DNA of 8,393 nucleotides. Origin: Falsiroseomonas sp044348345 (GTDB lineage Bacteria; Pseudomonadota; Alphaproteobacteria; Acetobacterales; Acetobacteraceae). The stretch covers positions 1 through 8,393 of the forward strand of contig JBIKSZ010000170.1 of NCBI GenBank assembly GCA_044348345.1, given 5' to 3'. Shown here one piece after another: positions 1 through 5,573 of this stretch. A model generated the notes under the pieces. It was not told the origin of the DNA and did not search any database. It saw only the letters and a list, made by a program, of their open reading frames with translations. How positions within the stretch are numbered: position 1 is the stretch's first letter; each line of letters starts with the position of its first letter. Both the position numbers and the translations under genes were made by a program.

Positions 1-1
1 G

Positions 2-166
2 CTCGCAGAGACCAAGGCGCTGATCGCGGCGCTCGGCGCGACCGTGCCCGCGGGCTACGCCGAGGCTGGGGCGGCGTCCTTCGCACGCCAGGCGGCCGGG
101 CCCGAGGCCGCCGAGGGCATCGCCAGCTTCAAGGCACGCCGCAAGCCGGCTTGGGCGCCGGGCTGA
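2..166 (+). CDS. Enoyl-CoA hydratase/isomerase, C-terminal end (partial)
   Basis: The frame is open from the window edge to TGA at 164-166 and gives the last 54 residues of a protein. The tail, with AAEGIASFKARRKPAW near the end, is typical of crotonase-fold enoyl-CoA hydratases/isomerases, where an E-G-x-x-x-F-x-x-[KR]-R-x-P-x-[WF] segment closes the protein. Family members hydrate or isomerise enoyl-CoA in fatty-acid or related acyl-CoA breakdown in the cytoplasm. The active-site glutamates lie upstream of the window, so the exact substrate cannot be judged. Only 21 bases separate its stop from the thiolase start on the same strand. That suggests one operon for successive beta-oxidation-type steps. 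Family assignment is fairly safe; subfamily is not. Confidence 0.8.
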   Translation, partial: LAETKALIAALGATVPAGYAEAGAASFARQAAGPEAAEGIASFKARRKPAWAPG

Positions 167-187
167 GCAAGGGAAGGGGATTACGCC

Positions 188-1354
188 ATGACCGCCTGCA
201 TCGTCGGCTGGGCGCATACGCCCTTCGGCAAGCTCGAAGACCCGCATATCGAAAGCCTGTTCGGCCGCGTCGCCATGGCGGCGATCCAGGATGCCGGAAT
301 CGAACCGGCCGAGGTGGATGCCGCCTTTGTCGGCGTCTTCAACGGCGGCTTCTCGAAGCAGGATTTCTTCGCCTCTCTGCTGCTGAGCTATGTGCCGGCG
401 CTGCGCTTCAAGCCGACGACGCGCTACGAGAATGCCTGCGCCACCGGATCGGCCGCGATCCATGGCGCGCTCGATTTCCTGGCCGCCAAGCGCGGCCGCT
501 TCGCGCTGGTGGTCGGCGCGGAGAAGATGACCGCGACGCCGGGCCCCGAAGTCGGCGAGATCCTGCTCTCGGCCAGCTACCGCAAGACGGAGGGCGAGAT
601 CCCCGCGGGCTTCGCCGGTGTCTTCGGCCGTATCGCGGAAGCCTATTTCCAGCGCCATGGCGACCAGTCCGACGCGCTCGCCGCGATCGCGGCGAAGAAC
701 CACAAGAACGGCGTGGCCAACCCCTATGCGCAGATGCGCAAGGATCTCGGTTTTGCCTTCTGCCGCGCGGAGAGCGAGCGAAACCCCTTCGTCGCGCCGC
801 CGCTGAAGCGCACCGATTGCAGCCTGGTCTCGGACGGCGCCGCGGCGCTGATCCTGACGGATGAGGAGACGGCGCGGACGATGCAGAAGGCAGTCCGCTT
901 CCGCGGCGCCGCGCAGGCGACAGATGTGATGCCGATCGCCGCCCGCGACATCATCCGCTTCGAGGGCGCGCGCGCGGCCTGGGGGCGGGCGCTGGATCAG
1001 GCGGGGCTCGCGCTTGGCGACCTCTCCTTCGTCGAGACGCATGACTGCTTCACCATCGCCGAGCTCATCGAATACGAGGCGATGGGCCTGACGCCGGACG
1101 GGCAGGGGGCGCGGGCGGCGCTGGAAGGCTGGACCGCGAAGGATGGGCGGCTGCCGGTGAACCCCTCGGGCGGGCTGAAGTCGAAGGGCCATCCGATCGG
1201 CGCGACGGGTGTCTCCATGCACGCCATGGCGGCGATGCAGCTGACCGGCCAGGCCGGGGAGATGCAACTGCCCAAGGCCGATCTCGCCGGCGTGTTCAAC
1301 ATGGGCGGGGCGGCAGTGGCCAATTACTGCTCGATCCTGGAGAGGCTGGACTGA
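188..1354 (+). CDS. SCP2-type thiolase / acetyl-CoA acetyltransferase-like protein
   Basis: This 388-aa protein has thiolase family landmarks. The nucleophile is Cys84 in NACATGSAA. The motif ETHDCF holds His285 and Cys287, and GGLKSKGHPIGATG holds His335. The C-terminal CxG motif of classical thiolases is replaced by FNMGGAAVANY. From the family this marks an SCP2-type thiolase, in which the HDCF cysteine is the likely second catalytic cysteine. Such enzymes cleave or form 3-ketoacyl-CoA; bacterial members often act on branched or steroid-like acyl chains, but the substrate is not visible here. Length is normal for the family. The ATG at 188 is supported by the purine-rich GGGAAGGGGA at 171-180, 7 bases upstream. 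It follows an enoyl-CoA hydratase, probably co-transcribed. A strong terminator lies about 140 bases after the stop. Confidence 0.9.
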   Translation: MTACIVGWAHTPFGKLEDPHIESLFGRVAMAAIQDAGIEPAEVDAAFVGVFNGGFSKQDFFASLLLSYVPALRFKPTTRYENACATGSAAIHGALDFLAAKRGRFALVVGAEKMTATPGPEVGEILLSASYRKTEGEIPAGFAGVFGRIAEAYFQRHGDQSDALAAIAAKNHKNGVANPYAQMRKDLGFAFCRAESERNPFVAPPLKRTDCSLVSDGAAALILTDEETARTMQKAVRFRGAAQATDVMPIAARDIIRFEGARAAWGRALDQAGLALGDLSFVETHDCFTIAELIEYEAMGLTPDGQGARAALEGWTAKDGRLPVNPSGGLKSKGHPIGATGVSMHAMAAMQLTGQAGEMQLPKADLAGVFNMGGAAVANYCSILERLD

Positions 1355-1355
1355 C

Positions 1356-1374
1356 GTCATCGCGGCGCGATGGC
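1356..1374. repeat. Inverted repeat just after the thiolase stop
   Basis: CATCGC (1358-1363) and GCGATG (1367-1372) are perfect inverted copies around GGC. One wobble pair and one G-C pair outside extend the arms to 1356-1374. It has no T-run, so it is not an intrinsic terminator. It could be an mRNA 3'-end stabilising hairpin or a protein-binding dyad. Its centre is about 74 bases upstream of the predicted sigma-54 start. It does not match the usual NtrC half-site TGCACC, so no binder is named. Confidence 0.5.
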
Positions 1375-1378
1375 GGCC

Positions 1379-1387
1379 TGTGGATAA
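1379..1387 (-). promoter_or_regulatory. Consensus DnaA box (single)
   Basis: TGTGGATAA is the exact reverse complement of the R1-type DnaA box TTATCCACA. It is a lone site about 26 bases upstream of the sigma-54 promoter core. I saw no cluster of boxes or AT-rich unwinding region, so this is not an origin. It may be a regulatory DnaA site or a chance match; one 9-mer of this kind is improbable but not impossible in a window this size. Confidence 0.35.
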
Positions 1388-1412
1388 GATTCTTCGGGCC
1401 GCTCGCGGTCTC

Positions 1413-1428
1413 TGGCACGCTGGTTGCT
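1413..1428 (+). promoter_or_regulatory. Sigma-54 (RpoN) promoter, full consensus core
   Basis: The sequence reads TGGCACG-CTGG-TTGCT. It has GG at 1414-1415 (-24), GC at 1426-1427 (-12) and exactly ten bases between them. All twelve defined bases of the TGGCACG-N4-TTGCW consensus match, and the base before is a pyrimidine, as preferred. Transcription would start near 1439. Sigma-54 promoters need an AAA+ activator of the NtrC type, and such a gene (ntrC) lies in this window. No clear NtrC palindrome (TGCACC-like arms) was found in the preceding 150 bases, so the activator may be another enhancer-binding protein. The first possible product is a short RNA ending at the terminator at 1531. Confidence 0.8.
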
Positions 1429-1438
1429 GAGGGGTAAA

Positions 1439-1531
1439 CGTCATGCGACGGGCCAGGCCCGTCCCTGGCAGCTTAGCCTTCCTCAACCTTGCCTTAGGGC
1501 CGGTCCGCAAGGACCGGCCCTCTTCTTTTTT
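1439..1531 (+). ncRNA. Candidate sigma-54-dependent small RNA (about 93 nt)
   Basis: The boundaries are inferred from the sigma-54 core at 1413-1428, which places +1 near 1439, and from the T-run ending at 1531. The transcript has three parts. The 5' part can form one of two competing hairpins: GACGGGC/GCCCGTC (1447-1453 with 1457-1463) or GCCAGG/CCTGGC (1452-1457 with 1464-1469). A 26-base linker (1470-1495) is likely unpaired and rich in CCTT and CCTC. A 10-bp GC terminator stem with a GCAA loop and a U-rich tail closes it. This architecture fits a trans-acting small RNA whose CCUUCCUC stretch (1477-1484) could pair with Shine-Dalgarno sequences. NrsZ of Pseudomonas is a known NtrBC/sigma-54-driven precedent, but no sequence kinship is claimed. 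The alternative is that this is only the 3' UTR of the thiolase mRNA. Confidence 0.5.
1496..1531 (+). terminator. Strong Rho-independent terminator
   Basis: GGGCCGGTCC (1497-1506) and GGACCGGCCC (1511-1520) form a perfect 10-bp stem, extended by A1496-T1521, with a GCAA tetraloop of the stable GNRA type. It is followed by TCTTCTTTTTT. The T-rich side is on the + strand, so it ends transcripts coming from the thiolase operon and from the sigma-54 promoter. Confidence 0.93.
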
Positions 1532-1696
1532 GCGCCTTTTCAAGGCGTTCGGGCGAGATATGCCCCGGCAGGCCCTTCGGCGTGCGGCGATCTGGCTCTC
1601 GTGCTAGCAGGGCAGGATATAAGAATCGCAAAATGCAAACCGTAACGCGACGCATAGGCGAGAGCGGCGATACGGCCTGCGTATAGGACGAAATTC

Positions 1697-1726
1697 TTGA
1701 CTTGGCCGCGCAATCCACCCTAGCGT
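1697..1726 (+). promoter_or_regulatory. Possible housekeeping (sigma-70-type) promoter
   Basis: TTGACT (1697-1702), an 18-base spacer and TAGCGT (1721-1726) resemble an alphaproteobacterial RpoD promoter with a good -35 and a weak -10. It would start transcription near 1733 and serve the gene at 1887, which otherwise lies behind a strong terminator and so needs its own promoter. The match is moderate. Confidence 0.4.
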
Positions 1727-1876
1727 CGGCTCCGCCACGGCCAAAGCCGCGTCCAGCGCCCTCGGCACCGCCGCCGCGCGCCGCCCATGGCCCCTGCCAA
1801 CACCACTGCGCCTGATCCCGGCCCGGGCCATCGCCCAGGGCCAGGGCGGCGCCGTGCCCTGCGCATCGCCCTGTCC

Positions 1877-1881
1877 AGGAG
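1877..1881 (+). promoter_or_regulatory. Ribosome binding site that decides the start at 1887
   Basis: AGGAG ends five bases before the ATG at 1887. The only longer in-frame option is a GTG at 1854 with a weaker purine stretch before it, so the ATG is preferred. Confidence 0.7.
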
Positions 1882-1886
1882 CCCCC

Positions 1887-3179
1887 ATGCATCCAGCGCT
1901 CGTCCCCATGCTCGGCCCGACCGGCCGGGCGGGCTTCACCCTTGTCGCGACCGGCGTGCTGAACGCGCCCGCCAGCCTGTCCCGCGCCCAACCCGCCGCC
2001 AGCGCCACCGCGCTCGGCCCGGATGGCCTGGCCTGGCAGAGCTTCGGCGCCCATGCGCCGCGCTTCGCCGGCACGCCACGGCGCCTGCTGATCGAAGGTC
2101 AGCGCAGCAACAGCCTAAGGAACCCGCGCGGCGAAGGTGCGGTGGCCGGTGTGGTGGGCAGTGGCGGCGCCTTGCCGACGAACTGGACGCAGAGCCGCGT
2201 TCCGGAACTCACCCTCACCGTCATCGGCGCCGTCACCGTGGATGGTCTGCCGGGCGTGCGGGTGCGGATCGCCGGCACCACAGCCTCTGGCGGCGGCTGG
2301 GCACTGATTGAGTTCGAGAACGCGGCAAACATCCCCGCGGCGCCAAGCCAGGCCTGGGCTGGCAGCCTCTTCTGGCGCCTCGCGGCCGGCAGCCTGCCGG
2401 CCGGGACCGTGTCTCGCCTGTTCGTCTCGGGCCGCAATGCGTCCAACGCGGACGTCGCGCCCAACACCTTCAGCGCGACGGCCGTGCCGGCCGCGGCGCT
2501 GTCGCGCATCATCGTCCCCGCGCCGCTGACCGCCGATGCGACGCTGGCCCGCATCAACCACCGTGCCTCCTGGACCTTCGCGGCCAGCACTGCGGTGGAT
2601 ATGACGCTCGACCTCTGCGCGCCGCAGCTCGAGCAGGCCGCCTTCGCCTCGACGCCGATCCTCCCGCCAGCCGGCGCGCCAGCCGCCAGCATGCGCGGCG
2701 CGGATCTGCTGAGCGCCCCTCTCGCCGCCCTCGGCATTGGCGCGAACGGCGCCTGCACGGTGTTGTGGAGCGGCGTGATCCCGCAGCCCGCGCCGGGCGG
2801 GGCGGCGTCGGCCAGCCAGTTCATCGCCTGTCTCGACAACGGCACCGACGCCAGCCGCTTCGTGCTGGCCAACCTCTCCGGCGGGCCCAGCATCGCGGTC
2901 GGCGCGAATGCCTCACTCCCCGTCATCGGGACGATGACGCCGGGTGTGCCTTTTCGCGCCGGCTGCAGCATCGACGGCGCGGGGCGGATCGCGGGCAGCT
3001 TCAACGGCAACGCCGTGGTGGCGCAGACTGGCGGGCCGAGCGCGGGCCTGACCACCTTCCGCATCGGCAACAGCGCGGCCGGCACCAGCGCGCTGTGCGG
3101 CGAGACGGCCTTGCTCCGCGTGATCCCCGGCGCGATGTCCGACGCCGCCCTGCAGGCGCAGGTCGCCTCGCTGAGCTAG
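1887..3179 (+). CDS. Phage tail/spike-like structural protein, orphan
   Basis: The 430-aa product resembles a family of phage and prophage virion proteins. Residues about 31-75 (LSRAQPAASAT, GPDGLAWQSFG, PRF, then LLIEGQRSNSL) follow the family pattern TRASxATYxDxDGxxxxxxxxxPRF...GLLIEExRTN. Next come GAVAG and LPTNW (84-100), and APQLEQAAFASTPILP with RGADLLS (245-276), matching the family's QLExGxFATSxIPT...RAAD element. Residues about 277-430 look like a beta-rich, LamG/concanavalin-like domain ending in the PGAMSDAALQAQ type of segment. No clear signal peptide or membrane helix is seen. There are no capsid, tail or integrase genes beside it, and composition matches the neighbours, which suggests an old phage remnant or a domesticated gene. 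A surface-binding role is inference. It converges on ispDF with six bases between the stops. Confidence 0.65.
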   Translation: MHPALVPMLGPTGRAGFTLVATGVLNAPASLSRAQPAASATALGPDGLAWQSFGAHAPRFAGTPRRLLIEGQRSNSLRNPRGEGAVAGVVGSGGALPTNWTQSRVPELTLTVIGAVTVDGLPGVRVRIAGTTASGGGWALIEFENAANIPAAPSQAWAGSLFWRLAAGSLPAGTVSRLFVSGRNASNADVAPNTFSATAVPAAALSRIIVPAPLTADATLARINHRASWTFAASTAVDMTLDLCAPQLEQAAFASTPILPPAGAPAASMRGADLLSAPLAALGIGANGACTVLWSGVIPQPAPGGAASASQFIACLDNGTDASRFVLANLSGGPSIAVGANASLPVIGTMTPGVPFRAGCSIDGAGRIAGSFNGNAVVAQTGGPSAGLTTFRIGNSAAGTSALCGETALLRVIPGAMSDAALQAQVASLS

Positions 3180-3192
3180 GGGCTTTTAGCCC
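3180..3192. repeat. Small hairpin at the convergent gene ends
   Basis: GGGCT (3180-3184) and AGCCC (3188-3192) pair around TTT. The hairpin begins right after the TAG of the phage-like gene and spans the TAA of ispDF on the opposite strand. It has no long T-run in either direction, so it is at best a weak bidirectional end signal. Confidence 0.35.
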
Positions 3193-4331
3193 GGCAGCAG
3201 CACCGTCGCGGCGGCCTGCGCTGCGATGCCTTCGCCGCGCCCGGTGAAGCCGAGCCGCTCGCTCGTCGTCGCCTTCACCGACACGCGTCCGATCTCGACG
3301 CCGAGCAGCTCCGCCAGCCGCGCGCGCATGGCCGGCGCATGCGGCGTGATCTTCGGCTGCTCGCAGATCAGCGTCACATCGACATTCGCCAGAACCCCGC
3401 CGCGCGCGGCGATGCGCTCTGCCGCATGGCGCAGGAAGCGCGCGCTATCCGCATCCTTCCACTGCATCTCGGATGGCGGGAACCAGCGGCCGATATCGCC
3501 TTCGGCCAGCGCGCCATAGATCGCATCGCACAGCGCATGGATGCCGACATCGGCATCCGAATGGCCATCGAGCCCGAAAGGGCAGGGGATGACGACGCCG
3601 CAGAGCACCATCGGCCGGCCTTCGACGATGCGGTGCACGTCGAAGCCCGTGCCCATGCGGGGGATCATCCGGGCGAGCATCGCAGATTCCACGCGGGCCA
3701 GGTCCTCCGACCAGGTGATTTTCACATTGGACTCATGCCCCGCGACCAGCGCGACGGGAAGGCCCGCCGCTTCCAGCAGCTGCGCGTCATCCGTCGCCTC
3801 CGCCGCCGCCGCACGATGCGCTGCCAGCAGCGCGCCGAAGCGGAAGGCTTGGGGCGTCTGCGCGCGGTAGAGCCCCGCCCGCGGCACTGTCGCGGCGATG
3901 CGCCCGGCGTGCCCACGCTTCAACGTGTCGGAGACGGGCAGTGCCGGGATGGCGCCGGGCACGTCCTTCAGCGCCGCCAGCAGCGCGGCCACGGTGCCGG
4001 GCGGCACCACCGGGCGGGCCGCATCATGCACCAGCACGATGTCCGGCGGATCGGCTGCCAGCGCTTCAAGCCCGCGCCGCACGCTCTCCTGCCGGGTGGC
4101 CCCGCCCGCGACCGGGGGACGGATGGGGAGGCCCTCGAGCATCGCGGCGAGCGCGGCTTCCTCGCCAGGTGCGCTGACGGGCTGGATGGCGTCCACGCCG
4201 CCCTCGCGCAGCAGCGCCTCCGCGGCATGGCGCAGCACGGGCCGGCCGAGCAGGGGGATCGCCTGCTTCGGCACTTCGCCGCCAAACCGGGTTCCGCGGC
4301 CTGCGGCCACCAGCAATGCAACAGCTCTCAT
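3186..4331 (-). CDS. ispDF: Bifunctional IspD/IspF enzyme of the MEP isoprenoid pathway
   Basis: The 381-aa protein joins two enzymes of the non-mevalonate pathway to IPP and DMAPP. Residues 1-about 222 are IspD (CDP-ME synthase), which links CTP to MEP. Visible are AAGRGTRFGGEVPKQ with Arg15 and Lys22, VHDAARP (101-107), and Lys204 in NVKIT. Residues about 225-381 are IspF (MECDP synthase), with metal ligands Asp231, His233 and His265, HSDADV (257-262) and KATTSERLGFTGRGEGI near the end. Both active sites appear intact. Fused IspDF is common in alphaproteobacteria. The frame stays open far upstream, but the family start M-x-x-x-ALLVAAGRG fixes the ATG at 4331. No strong Shine-Dalgarno is seen; the nearest GGAG is 15 bases away. 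It is divergent from dusB. Confidence 0.96.
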   Translation of the reverse strand: MRAVALLVAAGRGTRFGGEVPKQAIPLLGRPVLRHAAEALLREGGVDAIQPVSAPGEEAALAAMLEGLPIRPPVAGGATRQESVRRGLEALAADPPDIVLVHDAARPVVPPGTVAALLAALKDVPGAIPALPVSDTLKRGHAGRIAATVPRAGLYRAQTPQAFRFGALLAAHRAAAAEATDDAQLLEAAGLPVALVAGHESNVKITWSEDLARVESAMLARMIPRMGTGFDVHRIVEGRPMVLCGVVIPCPFGLDGHSDADVGIHALCDAIYGALAEGDIGRWFPPSEMQWKDADSARFLRHAAERIAARGGVLANVDVTLICEQPKITPHAPAMRARLAELLGVEIGRVSVKATTSERLGFTGRGEGIAAQAAATVLLPG

Positions 4332-4481
4332 GCTTTGGATGCTACGCTCCGCTTGGCCTCTCGGGGAGAGGCGGAGGGCGACCCGTCGTCCAGGACGCGT
4401 TGCCGCATTTTCCGGCATTTCGCACGAAAGACGCATCTTCCCCATTGCTGCAAGGGTAAGAATCCGCTTATTGCCCAAATC
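4332..4481. other. Divergent intergenic region between ispDF and dusB
   Basis: These 150 bases must carry the start signals of both ispDF (leftward) and dusB-ntrBC (rightward). A 7-bp hairpin, GCCTCTC-GGG-GAGAGGC (4356-4372), falls in the predicted ispDF leader. A weaker dyad, TGCCG/CGGCA (4401-4405, 4413-4417), lies near the middle and could be an operator. I see no convincing leftward -35/-10 pair and no sigma-54 core. Confidence 0.5.
4445..4473 (+). promoter_or_regulatory. Possible promoter of the dusB-ntrBC operon
   Basis: TTGCTG (4445-4450), 17 bases, then TTATTG (4468-4473) is a fair sigma-70-type arrangement. It would place the start of transcription around 4480, almost on the dusB ATG at 4482. 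No purine-rich ribosome binding site lies before that ATG, which fits a leaderless or near-leaderless message. The match is weak to moderate. Confidence 0.3.
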
Positions 4482-5573
4482 ATGAGCAGTGCACCCCCGG
4501 CCGCGCCCCTGCCGGCGATCCGTCCCCTCGATCTCGGCGGCGCGCGCATCCAGACGCCGGTCATCCTCGCCCCGATGTCGGGCGTCACCGACCTGCCCTT
4601 TCGCCGGCTCGCGCGCGGCCTCGGCACGGGGCTCGTCGTCTCCGAGATGATCGCCTCCACCGCGATGGTGCGGGAGAACCGCAACACGCTGAAGATGGCA
4701 GAGGTGGACGGCTTCGGTTCGCCCTCCTCGGTCCAACTTGCCGGCTGCGACCCGCAGGTGATGGCGGAGGCGGCGAAGCTCGTCGTGGATCGCGGCGCGG
4801 CGATCGTGGACATCAATTTCGGCTGCCCTGTGAAGAAGGTGGCGCTTGGCCAGCAGGCGGGCTCGGCGCTGATGCGCGACGAGATCGCCGCCGCGCGCAT
4901 CCTGGACGCGATGGTGAAGGCCGTCCCGGTGCCCGTTACGCTCAAGATGCGCATGGGCTGGGACCACAAGAGCCTCAATGCGCCGCGGCTGGCGAAGATC
5001 GCCGAGGAATGCGGCATCCGCCTGGTCACGGTGCATGGCCGCACCCGACAGATGTTCTACAACGGCACTGCGGATTGGGCATTTGTCCGAAATGTGAAGG
5101 ATGCCGTGCGCATCCCCGTTATCGTGAATGGCGACATATTGGGCCCCGAGGACGCGGCCGAGGCGCTGCGCCAGTCCGGCGCCGATGGCGTGATGATCGG
5201 CCGCGGCTGCTATGGCCGGCCCTGGCTGCCGCGGCTGGTCGCGCGCTTCCTTGAGGCCGGTGAACTCGTCGCCGAGCCCGACCTTGCCGAGCAGCTCGCG
5301 ACGCTGCTGCAGCACTACGAGGCGATGCTGGCCCATCACGGTCGCGATCCCGGCATGCGGCTCGCGCGGAAGCATGTCGCCTGGTACTCGAAGGGGCTGC
5401 CGGGCTCGGCGGAATTCCGCGCCGAGGTCAATCGTATCGACGACGCGGATGCGGTGATCGCGCTGATCCGCCGTTTCTACGACCCGCTGGTGGAGCGCGG
5501 CGTGGCACGCGAGCGCCCCGTACGTGAGACGACGGGCGAGACCACGGGCGATGATGGGCTGATGGCCGCATGA
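4482..5573 (+). CDS. dusB: tRNA dihydrouridine synthase, NifR3/DusB type
   Basis: The 363-aa protein is an FMN-dependent TIM-barrel enzyme that reduces uridines to dihydrouridine in tRNA. Visible motifs are LAPMSGVTDLPFRRL (29-43), a phosphate-proximal start typical of Dus, VSEMI (53-57), and INFGCPVKKV with the catalytic Cys115. TLKMRMGW (153-160) has the FMN-contacting Lys155, followed by VHGRTR (184-189), NGDI (216-219) and GVMIGRGCYGRPWL (236-249). Length is slightly above the usual 320-350 because of an N-terminal tail and an acidic, Thr/Glu-rich C-terminal tail. In alphaproteobacteria this gene, historically nifR3, heads the ntrBC operon, as here. Its stop overlaps the ntrB start in ATGA. 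Choice of ATG 4482 rests on family alignment, not on a ribosome binding site. Confidence 0.95.
   Translation: MSSAPPAAPLPAIRPLDLGGARIQTPVILAPMSGVTDLPFRRLARGLGTGLVVSEMIASTAMVRENRNTLKMAEVDGFGSPSSVQLAGCDPQVMAEAAKLVVDRGAAIVDINFGCPVKKVALGQQAGSALMRDEIAAARILDAMVKAVPVPVTLKMRMGWDHKSLNAPRLAKIAEECGIRLVTVHGRTRQMFYNGTADWAFVRNVKDAVRIPVIVNGDILGPEDAAEALRQSGADGVMIGRGCYGRPWLPRLVARFLEAGELVAEPDLAEQLATLLQHYEAMLAHHGRDPGMRLARKHVAWYSKGLPGSAEFRAEVNRIDDADAVIALIRRFYDPLVERGVARERPVRETTGETTGDDGLMAA

Larger units (their letters stand above)
1532..1886. other. Non-coding leader region upstream of the phage-like gene
   Basis: No convincing protein gene is seen in these 355 bases. Just after the terminator is a small hairpin, CGCCTT-TTC-AAGGCG (1533-1547). 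The middle (about 1610-1700) is noticeably richer in A and T than its surroundings and leads into a possible promoter at 1697-1726. The end is GC-rich and full of inverted repeats. ATGGCCC (1787-1793) is complementary to GGGCCAT (1825-1831). GGCCCGGGCC (1820-1829) is a 10-bp palindrome, and CGCCC/GGGCG (1832-1836, 1844-1848) form a further stem. The mRNA would therefore have a structured 5' leader of about 150 bases. Confidence 0.5.

Noticed and set aside
1379..1387. Replication origin suggested by the DnaA box
   Set aside because: Only one box, no AT-rich unwinding element and no origin-linked genes nearby.
1250..1412. Search for NtrC binding palindromes upstream of the sigma-54 core
   Set aside because: No TGCACC-like inverted arms at the right spacing were found, so no NtrC site is annotated.
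1443..1607. 54-codon ATG frame with GAGGGG before it, inside the candidate small RNA
   Set aside because: It runs through the strong terminator, its ribosome site lies upstream of the predicted sigma-54 start, and the peptide resembles nothing recognised.
1424..1645. 73-codon frame across the terminator
   Set aside because: Starts at TTG within the -12 promoter element and is interrupted at RNA level by the terminator; no family features.
2099..3085. Long 328-codon frame antisense to the phage-like gene
   Set aside because: High-GC shadow: Ala/Pro/Arg-rich, no domain pattern, while the forward frame shows family motifs.
3339..4481. Upstream in-frame extension of dusB on the plus strand
   Set aside because: Antisense to ispDF, low-complexity His/Arg-rich, and DusB proteins start near the ATG at 4482.
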